A DNA stretch of 64,000 bases from Pterois miles (Eukaryota; Chordata; Actinopteri; Perciformes; Scorpaenidae): assembly GCA_947000775.1 (NCBI GenBank), contig CAMQGK010000008.1, forward strand, positions 8,148,501 through 8,212,500, given 5' to 3'. Below, one piece after another: positions 1-10,084 of the stretch. A program made the translations under genes and the position numbers. Under the pieces are notes generated by a model. It saw nothing but the letters and a program-made list of their open reading frames with translations. It did not search any database and had not been told where the DNA came from. The first letter of the stretch is position 1. Each line of letters opens with the position of its first letter.

Positions 1-1911
1 ATCATGGTTTTAAATACAAAATCAAGTAGTTATTAACTTGTCTGTTATCATGTAATTTGACTCTTGTCTGACCTAAGGGAAAAAAAAATTAAAAGGAGAT
101 TGTTTTTGAAGATGTGGGGATTGAGAGATACAGAGCGATGGCATAGCGCTTCTTTTTTCAAACAGGAGACAGCTGCAACAGGAAGGGAACATCTGCTGCG
201 GTGCTAACATAAGCATACCTCGTTCCCGTGCTGTCACGCCTGAGCGGCCTTTAAACCGGACAGCGGCGAGTCTGACAACCGCCTGAAGAAGTTTCTATAT
301 CTGCGCTCATTGGGCTGTCACTCACAAAGTACTTTCACACCTCGACTTGAGAGAGATTAAAAACAAGTGAGCAATATTTTTTTTTTCCTCCCCTCAAAGA
401 ACAGCCTCAGCTTTGGAGCCAATCTGGCTTCTTGTCTGACTTGTGTAAACTTCTAGATACTTCTGCAGTCTGCATGAGCCCAGGCCATCTGTAGCCTGCT
501 GTCAGTGCTTCTCTAATTCTTTGTTGTAACAGAAAAAAGTAATGTTTATATCAGCTCAGATGGAAGGGTGCAAGCTCTCAGTATCATTGATAACATGGCA
601 GCACTGTTCTCTCTTCTGCGATGTCTCTTTCACACCTTCTCTCCTTCTCTCTCTACATTGAGGCCTTTTTGCAGCTAGCTGGAGCTTGGCCAGTCAGAGC
701 CATTTTGTCCCATTATGTGGGACTGAAAAAAACAGCTGCTACCATTCCACACTGGTGGATAGGTTAAATGGTGACACAAGGAACAGGGTCTTTTCCGTCA
801 TGGTCTAAATTGACCAACAACGGGCGCTAGAGGTTCCACTGTTCCTTCCCGGGCTGCTTTCCAGCTCCGTTGCTTTTGATTTCCAATTAGCAGCCACTCA
901 GTCCTGCAGCCATTTTAGCGACAGAGCTCTCACTCTGTCTTTCTGTGTGTGCATTCATTGACATGTTTCCATGTTCCACTGAGAGAAAAATGGCTGACCC
1001 ACTGATTAAGTTAAATGAATCTATAAAGAACATTAGAGGAAGGAGAACTAATGCCCAATGCAGTGAATCAGTTGTAGCATAGGCCTAGCAGGAGTAATAA
1101 TTGTGCCATCTTGAATGTAAGCTGCTCTATCATTTATTTAACTTATCTATGTGTTTATTTTGTTGATCCCCCCAAAGAGGGAGATGTGTCCTTCAATTGT
1201 GGTTATTTAAAACTTAATATACTTCAGTTCAAACTTTTACAAGGTATTCAATGCCAGTGTGTTGTATGTATGCCACAAGTGCACTTATAAATCAAGTATT
1301 TAATAACACTGAAGTATGCATGCTTAGAGTGATGCACCGAACCAGATGTCACATTTTATATTTCATGTCCCTATTAAAACAGAGAAGCAGTGCCTAGCAA
1401 TTAGATACTTGAGTAAAATGAGGAAAAGAGAAATTTAGAATGACAGAAAAGACACAAGCTACTCAAGATACTTATGTAAATGTAGAATAATGCAGCTTTG
1501 TCTTTTCCCTCAACTGACTTCAGATAATCATCTTCAGTCCATCTCTGTGGAGTTGAAAATTAGAGGGGTGGGCAAGGGTAGTCTAATATGGGCAAGAAAG
1601 GTTTGACTTTTCCAGTAGCTGGTGCCAGAACAATTGAGCAGCTAGTGATGATTAACAACCCCATCAAACCCTCACAGATATACTATAGTCGTTTGTGTAA
1701 TGGGAGATAAGTCATAATCTTTATGGACATTTAAGGCCACATCAAAAGATGTGAATTTTTTTGAGTTATAATGCATGCTTTGTGATCACTGCATGGAAAA
1801 GCTGCAAATTATGAGCATAGTCATCATCAGACACTGCCTCTGATATTGTACCAGTTTGAAAGCATCATTATGTTTCTGTTTGTCGAGTTTGTAGTGATCT
1901 CATGTAACACA
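1..1911. other. Unique-looking non-coding DNA, no gene seen
   Basis: I find no open frame above about 60 codons, no recognisable repeat and no convincing splice-site pair here. The sequence is AT-leaning with only short homopolymers, for example T9 near 378. It reads like intergenic or intronic vertebrate DNA. Confidence 0.6.
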
Positions 1912-2280
1912 TTGTGCTGAATGCAAGATTGGGAGCATTTCCTTTGCCTTCGCACGGCTCTCAACATGGTGACGGCTGAGCCAGCAACTTGCAGCTAACG
2001 GTGCTAACAGCACTAACAGTGCAAACAATGGCAAAAGTGCTGACAGTGTTCACCTGAGGGGGAAGCGAAGGGTAGGTGCTACGCTTCCGTAACGACGGCA
2101 CCGGTCAAGACAGCGTTAACGGCTGTAATCGCTGTATGACTGCAGGCCAGAGTGGCAGCCGTGAACTTGTGGGGGCACGATTACAAGCACACTGAAGGAG
2201 AGCAACTTATCTTTACAGAGCAGATAGTTGTTTGCTGCTACATTAATGCTGTGAATATTTTATAGAGCACCTTTAAGTAA
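1912..2280 (+). repeat. Dispersed repeat, GCTAACAGTGCTAACAG family (copy 1)
   Basis: The core has GCTAAC/GCAAAC-type units (1996-2030), then CCTGAGGGGGA (2053-2063) and a purine-rich stretch, and the right edge reads GAGCACCTTTAAG. The same order, diverged and reverse-complemented, recurs at about 34440-34757. Matching blocks include TGCTGAATGCAAG against TGCTAAATGCAAG, CAACATGG against TAACATGG, and CCTGAGGGGGA. I know this as a common unclassified teleost dispersed repeat; the superfamily is not evident and the outer boundaries are approximate. Confidence 0.6.
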
Positions 2281-4359
2281 AAACAGATACAACAGAGGTG
2301 CAAAGGGGATACTTTTCAATTTATCAGTAGGTGTGGCTGCTGTTGGCTGTCAGTGACCGAACAAACTAGCGCCTCAAACTCCCTTAAAATGCAGTGTTGT
2401 CCCCGCCATGGTGCGCTGACTGTTATGTGATGAATGAGGAAAGTCAAGACCGCCTGTGTCAAAAAGAATCTCCCTTGAGGAAACTGATGTCCTTGTCCAA
2501 GAGCTGCAAAGTCTCAGCGGACTGAATATACAGCACCGCAAATATCCCACCAAGGACAGATGATGTCTCTCTAAGTTTAATCCAAATTTCCGGACAAAGT
2601 GTTATATTGGTCGCCATGTTTTCTTTGGACGGTGATAGCTTTATGGTGAAAAGACGTTGTGTACAGACTATAATGTGTATAATGTGTTGATATGTTTAAG
2701 AAGATGAGCTGCGGACAGTTGCATGTCAGTTTTAAGTATAGGCTCCCTAGTTAACCCAGTACAGACTAGGCCACATGAGTAACTTGTTCATAGTTCAGGA
2801 TATGACAACTGGGTAGCAGTCAATGTGTACTGTGTTATTGTGTTGTTGCCTATATTTTACATATACTGCCTTCATGAGCTCTTATTTGATACTGTAAATA
2901 GGTCACATGTGATAGAAAGTCTTATGAGCTACAGAAACCATCCAGTGTACTGCTTCCCCAACCTATTTTGGCACAAGAGATGCCATGGTGTACAATGGCA
3001 ATATCACAGGAAAATGGCCTAATAAAGTTGTCACCTCACAAACAGGAAAGAAACCACTTTAGTTTGGAAGCAAACCCAAAGGGTTCACGGCGTGGCCGCC
3101 AGTTACTCATCGTGGCATGGCCATTTCTGCCTTATTACACTGGCTAGCCAAAGCAAAACTTTACAAAATTGAGCCCATGCCTTCACTTAAACCCATGGCT
3201 GAGCGGTGATATGCTGCTCACTATATTGCATCACAGAGGCGTTTTTTTTTTTAATTCCCCCCAGCACTGACCACTCCAAACATCCCTAAATCCCTCCTGT
3301 CAATATAGAAAAGACAACATGAGAAGCAAACTCCTCAACTTTTTTTTGCCTTGTCAAAAAGTTTCCATATCGTGTTGTGGGTTCTACACAGCATAACTAA
3401 GACCCTGGAAGCAGCTTATCTGATTAAAACAGGAGGGTAAAAGAGAGAGTGAAAAACTTCCCTCTTTTTCCTGGTTCACAGAGTGGGTTTATTGAAGCCA
3501 CAAAAGCTTTGGTTCCCCCCTCCACCATCCCTGCTAGTCTAATCCACTGAGGCCCACGCTACCTCCACCGCTTTTGATTGGCCAGGCTTCCAGACTTCCA
3601 TAGGACTGAGGAAAAATCAATAATCTTCACTGCACTGCAAAGAGTGCCTCTATTAAATAACACAAAATGTGATCACATTTAAAATTTCACCACATCCCAA
3701 TTGTCCCCTCTCCAATTTTATTGTTGTCTTTCAATGCCGCCCCCTTGAAGTGTCTTGGTCTCTCGCTCCCTACCAAACAACACTAATGCTAATGTCATTG
3801 AAACCCCAGGTGCTTCGAGTGGCTCTTGAAGTCTGACATCAGTCCCTGCCACCCCCTCCCCTGGGTCCAATTTTCCCGGCATGAAGCTTCAAGGTCCTCA
3901 GCTGAGCTCTCTGTTTAGCAACAACAGTAGCAGCGAGTGTGAATGTGTGTCAGACTGAATGGTAATGAGCGTCCCAGAGATTGAACCCCAGTCTTCCCCC
4001 CTCACTCCCTGAAAATAGATTTGTTCTCACAAGCTATACAGATATTGTAATCACACTCCCCCCGTCGTTGATCCCCTTGGGATTTGTTGCATGCACACCA
4101 AAAATGTAAATGAATGCAGGGGGGATAGACATCATTGGTGATAAATCATATTATTGTACTGGCAAATTCTGCTTAGCAACACAACTAGACTGCATTGGTA
4201 AGCAACTGCAACACAGATTTAGTCCTGAGTCTACCATTTCCCTCACACTACTGTACACCCAGTTACTGCCAGCTCACTCCATTTCCTTGTTTTATTGCAC
4301 ATTTACAAGAAAGCAAAACTGTACTTTAGAACAGTACATTCGTAGAGGGACCACTTTAA

Positions 4360-4362
<3 letters not shown>
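2281..4362. other. Non-coding DNA with no recognisable gene
   Basis: The only open frame is a 65-codon chance frame at 2825-3022. Short T runs occur near 3241 and 3340. Around 3840-3870 there is a C-rich stretch (CCACCCCCTCCCCTGGG) without wider structure. Confidence 0.55.

Positions 4363-4363
<1 letters not shown>

Positions 4364-4391
<28 letters not shown>
4364..4391. repeat. Poly(A) run, A28
   Basis: Uninterrupted run of 28 A. No AATAAA signal lies just upstream and no flanking duplication is evident, so there is no support for a processed-transcript tail. Confidence 0.9.
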
Positions 4392-4392
<1 letters not shown>

Positions 4393-5135
4393 GTAATGGA
4401 AATACAGCATACTGCTTCTCAGGCTGCCAGGGAGAGTGGAGAGTACAGGTCTTATAATATCCTTTCTATAAAAATCTTTGGAAGTATTTCAGACAGTGAC
4501 ACTGAAAACGTTGCAAAATGTTTTTTTTTTTTTAGCATACTTGTTCACTGTTTGTGCCGGGGCCACCCTAAGGTATTCATGGGTAGTGCAGGACTGCCAT
4601 TGTATTAAGCTGTTGGAACCTTGGACATTGACTGTCAAACTAACAAGCTCGGGGAAATGTAGCAAAGGTCAAAGCTCACAGGGTGAGAGATAAGTGAGGG
4701 CTACTAAATTACCTCAGAGAGAGGGGAACGCCTTGGTGCATGTTTGCATTTGTTTGTCCGTTGGTTCTGTTACAGTGGTGCAAAAAAAAGTTGTTGGTAA
4801 TAGATTAGGTTTCTTACATCCTCTCCGCCTCCACCTTCAAAATCTTGAAACACTGACAAATATTAATGCAAGTTGTGCAAACTTTGAATCCTCAGGGGAA
4901 ACTATCTAAGACGTTTCATGTCCCTCGATTAATAAATGATGTACCCCTCTTGACAGGGACTATTCTTAACCCCTAGTCAGTACAGTGCTGGGACACCATC
5001 ATTTTTCAGGGGAGCTAGTGACAGCCCAAGCCTGCATTGAAGTTTAGCTTGCTGTACATTGTAATTTGCTGACATTTCTCTTCTCTCTTTCTCTCCCTCT
5101 TATTCCCCCTCTTTTCCCCAATGGCCCGCTTACAG

Positions 5136-5159
5136 ATGTGACCAACTATTTGGCACTAG
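5136..5159 (+). other. Candidate 24-nt microexon (unproven)
   Basis: A long pyrimidine tract (about 5081-5118) leads to TTACAG. Then come 24 nt and a near-consensus donor, CTAG|GTAAGACT. The length is a multiple of three. Two of three frames are open: VTNYLAL when two bases complete the first codon, and CDQLFGT in the next frame. I recognise neither peptide. About 25 bases separate the densest pyrimidine run from the AG. It may be a neuronal-type microexon of a gene whose other exons lie outside, or a decoy. Confidence 0.2.
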
Positions 5160-5599
5160 GTAAGACTTGTTTCATTTTTCATCGCACTGTTCTCAAGAGT
5201 GAGAGTCATGTTTGAGTTGTCATGTGTGTTTTGGGAGTGATGTGAATGCATTAATATGGAAAAGGGTTAGATGGGGGGGAGTTGAAGCAGCACCAAGATG
5301 CTGCTGTTTGCTCAGTAAGGTATGCAATGCTCTGCAGTCCTCGCCCATCCCATTTCTCCACATGTGCATGGGAATACTCAACGGCAGCTTTTTTTTTTCT
5401 CTGGCAAGTGGATTGTGTGCTCTGTGCCTTCAATTTGAATTTTATTCAAATGAGAATCAAATGGCCCAGATTGTTCAAAGAATATGCCGGCAGTGTTGAC
5501 TTAAACAAGCATAGCACGGATGGTGTCTGTTTCCACATGGTGGTGAGTGTGTGGAAATATCTCAGAAGTTAAGCTGTGAACCTCTCCACTGTTCCCTAA

Positions 5600-6220
5600 C
5601 TCCACATGTCGACGTGAAACCCCTGGTCCTGCAGACACAGACCGTGTCCGTATGGTGACATAGCCTTGGATGCCCTGTTCTCAAGGGGAAACTTCACAAA
5701 CATCTCTGGGTTATTATATAATAGTTATAAAAGTTATAATAATATTTTCTTTCAGCACCAGCGCTTCAATCCACAAGCAGTTTGCTTAAGAATGTAGTAA
5801 TATCCATACCCAGGTACAGTATATACCAAGAGGCTGTACCTGAGTCAATCAAAACAAGTGGTCTGAACAGCAGTACACTCCTGTGTCAGACACCATATTA
5901 CAGCATATAGCAATATGCAGAATGAGTGAATTGGTCAACCCATTCTCATGCCAAACTCATCAAATACCACTGTTTGGTAAGTGCCCCTTGGCATTGGATA
6001 TGACGATATGGTTAGTTGTATGACTTGTTTTTGTTTGTATCATTAGTCCTGTGTTTCTGTGAAAATGGAAGTTTATTTTAAAAGGACATTATGTACAGCA
6101 TGCCGCGCAGCACCTGACAGGTACTGTGCAAAAGTAACGCAAGAGGGATAACTGTCTTCATTGCCGAGGGGCGCTGACTATTTGAAGTCACAATGTGTTG
6201 GATTGCTGGCTGTGTAATAG
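5600..6220. other. Non-coding DNA, nothing recognised
   Basis: AT-rich sequence with a small TTATAATA-type cluster near 5714-5745 and an isolated TTTCTTTCAG acceptor-like site ending at 5756 that has no matching donor. No coding frame or recognised repeat. Confidence 0.5.
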
Positions 6221-6360
6221 ATTGTCCCTCAGGAATAATAATACAATATGATAATAATAATAATAAAAATAATAATAAAAATTGCCCCTCAAGAATAATA
6301 ATACAATATGATAATAATAATAATAAAAATAATAATAAAAATTGCCCCTCAGGAATAATA
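6221..6360. repeat. 60-bp tandem duplication, 2.3 copies
   Basis: Positions 6241-6300 and 6301-6360 are identical except at one base (CAAGAATAATA against CAGGAATAATA). A partial third unit, ATTGTCCCTCAGGAATAATA, precedes them. Each unit is an AT-only part built of ATA/AAT steps plus ATTGCCCCTCA. The near-identity means a very recent duplication or ongoing unit turnover. Confidence 0.95.
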
Positions 6361-6658
6361 TAGATTACATCACCTTATTAATGGCATTGTTTACCATAAA
6401 ATGTGAAATAGAAAATGCCAATAACCTTCCATCCTGACTTAATGCCAGGAATTGTTTTTATCTAGTAAGGAGCTTGATGAAGAGCAGAATTTTAACTTCT
6501 GTTTGGCCAGATGTCAAAATTGCACCAATCACTTTCCCTGGTAATGACGATAAACAGACGCACTTTGTTACGCAGTGATTACGCGAGCAAACCATGGGTT
6601 ATATCAGCAGTGCAGAGGGCTGGCAGCAGCGCAGCAGGTCTGCTGAACTGGGGAACAA

Positions 6659-7276
6659 TTGAACTTTGGTTGGAACAAGCGAACCCAGTGTGAAAACAAC
6701 CCTACAGTAGCTGTTGAATGTCAAGATGAGTGTGCATTGTCAGACTGTTTCTGGAGCCACTCAGCGGGCTGCAGGAGTGTGATAGAGGTCAACTGCATGA
6801 TTGAATCCAACATAGCAGGGCCTACGACCAGGACAGCGGGACCTTTCAACACTACCCACGGCTCTGAGCATACTGTATGTTCACAAGGGGAAAATCAATC
6901 GTCCTGTCTTCAAGGTGGAGCAAGTGAACTGGACAAATGCTACTCTTACTTGGCTGATGTTTTGTCTCGGATACATAGTTGCTCTCAGTGCACTTGCCTT
7001 TTTTGTACTCGGACAGTTATTTGGAGTCTGCCACCTCATTGTGTAATTGAAAACCCAGAGCCATGCCACCACACTAGCACAGTTTGGCTACCCGGCAGAG
7101 CATCTGCAAGCAGTTCTGGTCCGGCTCTCAACTCTTTGAGGCAGGCGCTGGCTGACTGCTCGGAAACAGAAAACCCCTGGCTTGCTGAGAATAATAAGTA
7201 CCCATGGGAAGCTGCCAGATGGACATTTACTGTGAGCCTAGCTGGAGAGGGAGAAATCTGTCAAACATCACACTAG
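6659..7276 (+). other. 205-codon open frame of unknown status
   Basis: This is the longest uninterrupted frame in the window. The translation is rich in Ser, Thr and Cys and has several N-x-S/T sites. It shows no signal peptide, membrane segment, zinc finger or repeat that I recognise. The frame opens at an ATG inside a 60-codon frame in another phase. I see no promoter, no strong splice site at either end and no poly(A) signal directly after the stop. Local base composition is more GC-rich than the surroundings, which lengthens chance frames. It could be a large exon, a decayed gene fragment, conserved non-coding DNA or chance. Confidence 0.2.
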
Positions 7277-7289
7277 GCATCTGTGGGGG

Positions 7290-8143
7290 AGCAGTGCAGG
7301 TTCACGTCCACTATGTCGAATAAGAGGAGTGCTCTTTGTCGAGACTAAAAGCTGTTAGATTTTTAACACATCGCATCTACTTGATGCATTTACCGTCTTT
7401 CAAGGTCAGCAATCCACATTACATTAAAGTCATCTGTCACAATGAAAGCTTTGAATAATGTTTAGATAATGGATGCTCTAAAGACATTTATCCTATTATA
7501 GTAGTGGCCACTGTAGACAGTCACTGAGTGGAATATAGTATTCTACATTTAACTTGCATTTTACTCCAAAAATCCAGGCCTTCAGTAGCAATTAATTAAT
7601 AATAGACTAGATTCTGTTGTGCTGCTGATGTGAGAAAAGGGATAAAGATCTTTGCAAAGTTTGTCTTATCTCTCCCTTAAATATATAGGCCGTTGTGTCT
7701 TTCCCCATCATGGAATAATAAGGCAAAAGCATGTTTCTGCCTTAGATACTCCTTGAAGCCCGGTCTTTAGACTTGGAGGAGAAACGTCCAGTATTTTTTA
7801 TACACTCTTCAACACAAAGCTATCGGTGAGGAATCACAATTGGCTCATTATGCTCTCGGAGGCTCGAGGGCTTCGGCGCTGGTATAAGGAGAGGAAGAAT
7901 GAGACAGAAAGAGCACAAAGGGTTCATCCCAGTATTGTCAGCAGTGAAATAGGACCTTGGTTCTCTTAGACAAGCTGTGCACCAGTTATTATTGCATTAT
8001 GTCTGGCAGCCCTCCTCTCAGACAGGAACTGAGCCACACTTGAACAGTGATATGACACTGGCACAGAAGAGAGTGATTGCTGGCTGCTCAGTTAAGCAAA
8101 TACCATTACGCTGTCGAAGTCTAAAAGTAGATCTGTGCTCAGT
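7290..8143. other. Non-coding DNA, nothing recognised
   Basis: Mixed-composition sequence without recognised repeats. Around 7840-7900 there is a short CG-containing stretch (GGCTCGAGGGCTTCGGCGCTGG) followed by a TATAAGGAGAGG-like string. I do not call a promoter because nothing coding follows. Confidence 0.5.
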
Positions 8144-8167
8144 AAAAAAAAAAAAAAAAAAAAAAAA
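8144..8167. repeat. Poly(A) run, A24
   Basis: Uninterrupted A24 followed by TGATAAAAGG. It creates spurious lysine or phenylalanine runs in overlapping frames on both strands. Confidence 0.9.
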
Positions 8168-8599
8168 TGATAAAAGGCCAGCCCGGACAGTATCCAAAGC
8201 ACTGGTGGCTTTGTAATGCTCAAGAGTGGATTCTTCTGAAATGGTTCTGGTGGATTCATCTCTCAGAGGACAAGAACAATGCAATTCACGGATAATACAA
8301 CACTTTCAAGTCTCCATCTGGGTTTCTCATACCCTGGAAAAATGTACTCTTCAAAATATCAAGACCCATTGCTTGATTAGAATTGCGTTGTTTTTTTTAT
8401 ATATATAATTATGTGAATTATCTATAATTCTGAGACAAAACAAATAAGCCAAAGCAACAGAATATACATTTTAGCGATGACCTCAAGTTCACAGACCTCA
8501 CAGAAATGCTTAAGTGAGCAGTCCAAACCCAAACCATTAGAGAACAGCCATAGCTTGCTCCTGTGGTGGTCTTAATGTTAGCGCTTTTCTTTTTTTCAG

Positions 8600-8634
8600 C
8601 CGTGCCCTCTGGGTAACGGGCCGTTTCGCTAATG
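8600..8634 (+). other. Candidate 35-nt exon (unproven)
   Basis: The acceptor CTTTTCTTTTTTTCAG is strong and the donor ATG|GTGAGT is good. Only one frame is open: RALWVTGRFAN, entered with one base completing the first codon. The other two have stops. It joins without a stop to frame CDQLFGT of the candidate at 5136-5159. The length is not a multiple of three, so it would be constitutive, frame-changing or non-coding. I do not recognise the peptide. Confidence 0.2.
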
Positions 8635-8799
8635 GTGAGTTTCTCAAGTGTGTCAAAAGCCTCCTGGCATTACCAAAAGCTCTTGAGGGAGCTTAAAGTT
8701 GCTGTATGTTGATTTTTTCCCCCCTTTCTTTCACTTTTTTTTGGAAAGACCAACGACTGCGGGGTAAGTTGTTAATAAGAAATGTGACTGATCGCTGCT

Positions 8800-9230
8800 T
8801 AGCGTGAATTTGCATACATTCTACAGTAATTAGACATGAGTGACAGATTCATCAAGTGTTTGCTTTTACAGCCGCCTCTAAGAAATCTGCTTAGAGTGCA
8901 CAATGCTAGCAGAGCGTGTCACTCCTCGCCTTCTATTTTTCATAGGCGATGTCGATATTTCCATAATAATCACTCATCATGCCAGATGATCGCACATGCC
9001 ACGCACATACAGATGCTTTAAGGATGTTGTGCCACAGCAATTTACGCAGACATGCCGTGCAGAGTCATATACACTTGGACGCCCATATCCATGCGAGTGA
9101 AGCGGCGCTGCTGTTAACGAACAGATGGCTTATCTTTAACTTTATCAGCGGCGGCGGTGTCACCAGCAAACACGATAAGTTGCTCCAGTGCCTGGGGAGA
9201 GCGACATCCATCAGTAGCTAACAGCATATG
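8800..9230. promoter_or_regulatory. Candidate conserved/regulatory stretch
   Basis: Non-repetitive stretch with a perfect octamer ATTTGCAT at 8808-8815 and three GATA cores within about 60 bp (CTTATCT near 9128, TTATCAG near 9142, CGATAAG near 9173), next to an E-box CAGATG at 9122. Such clusters are common in enhancers but also arise by chance, and I cannot see conservation. Confidence 0.2.
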
Positions 9231-9330
9231 GTGAAGGCACATTAAGGTGTCCTCTCTCTCTCTCTTTCCCTACCTTCCTTTTCTGTGAGTGGTTCTGCAG
9301 CCAAGCATCAGATGCTCACTTCACAGGACA

Positions 9331-9331
<1 letters not shown>

Positions 9332-9385
<54 letters not shown>

Positions 9386-9410
9386 AGTGTGTTTGAGTGT
9401 GTTTGAGTGA
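9332..9410. repeat. (TG)n microsatellite plus 10-bp minisatellite
   Basis: About 25 TG units (9332-9380) run into three units of GTTTGAGTGT (9381-9410), the last with one change. The minisatellite has probably grown out of the TG tract by point change and slippage. Confidence 0.95.
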
Positions 9411-9531
9411 GTGAATGTGTGCTGAGGGGCAGTAGGCACCCAATTTGGCATCCTGTGCTGCCTGTTTGATCTGTTTTATGTGAATTCAAAGCTCTGCAGC
9501 AGTTCATTTACTTATATATTTATTTATCAGA

Positions 9532-9571
9532 TTAGGGTTGGCCCTAACTCCCTAACCCTACCTAACACCCT
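9532..9571. repeat. Degenerate telomere-like motif with hairpin
   Basis: TTAGGG at 9532-9537 and CCCTAA at 9542-9547 form a perfect 6-bp hairpin with loop TTGG, followed by CCCTAACCCTACCTAACACCC. The order is TTAGGG then CCCTAA, as at head-to-head telomere junctions, but it is only a few degenerate units long. Confidence 0.5.
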
Positions 9572-9610
9572 TAATTATTCTTTTTTTTTTTGCTTGTCTT
9601 TAATAAGATC

Positions 9611-10084
9611 TTAAAGGGGAACTACGCCATTTTTTTAAAAATTCACACATGCTGTTCCTATGATCGAGGATCATCCCAAAAAATATTTCTATAGATGATT
9701 AACTCTCCCAAATCCAACATTAAAACTCAAACTTGTGATGTCATTGGGTATAAGTCTGCTCCATAGACAATTGAATGAGTGACTGTTTTTGTGGACCCAC
9801 AGAATTTGACTTTGTTTACTTTATTGTTTTTAATCACTAAATGAGCTTTATCCTACTGTAGGGCTGAAAATGTTCTCCTATACCCAGTGTCATTTATAAC
9901 ATCTCTCCCATTCATTGTCTCGGGAGCAGCTCCAGACTACACCCTACACACTACACCCTAGGACATCACAAATTTGATATTACCACTCTGGGAGAAAGTT
10001 GTATGTTTACTAATATTTGCAATACACTGTAGGAATAACATTTATGAATTTTGAAAATGGGAATAGTTTCCCTTAGTTTCCCTT
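9611..10084. mobile_element. Inverted-repeat MITE (TTAAAGGGGAACTA ends)
   Basis: The left end is TTAAAGGGGAACTACGCC. The right end is ATAGTTTCCCTTAG, its imperfect reverse complement over about 13 bp. The terminal GTTTCCCTTA is present twice in tandem at the right (10066-10084), so the true end is ambiguous. The interior has no coding frame. The left end matches a non-autonomous DNA transposon I have seen in many fish sequences. I could not find a clear target-site duplication. Confidence 0.6.

Noticed and set aside
4364..4391. A28 as a processed pseudogene tail
   Set aside because: No AATAAA upstream, no gene-like sequence and no flanking direct repeat.
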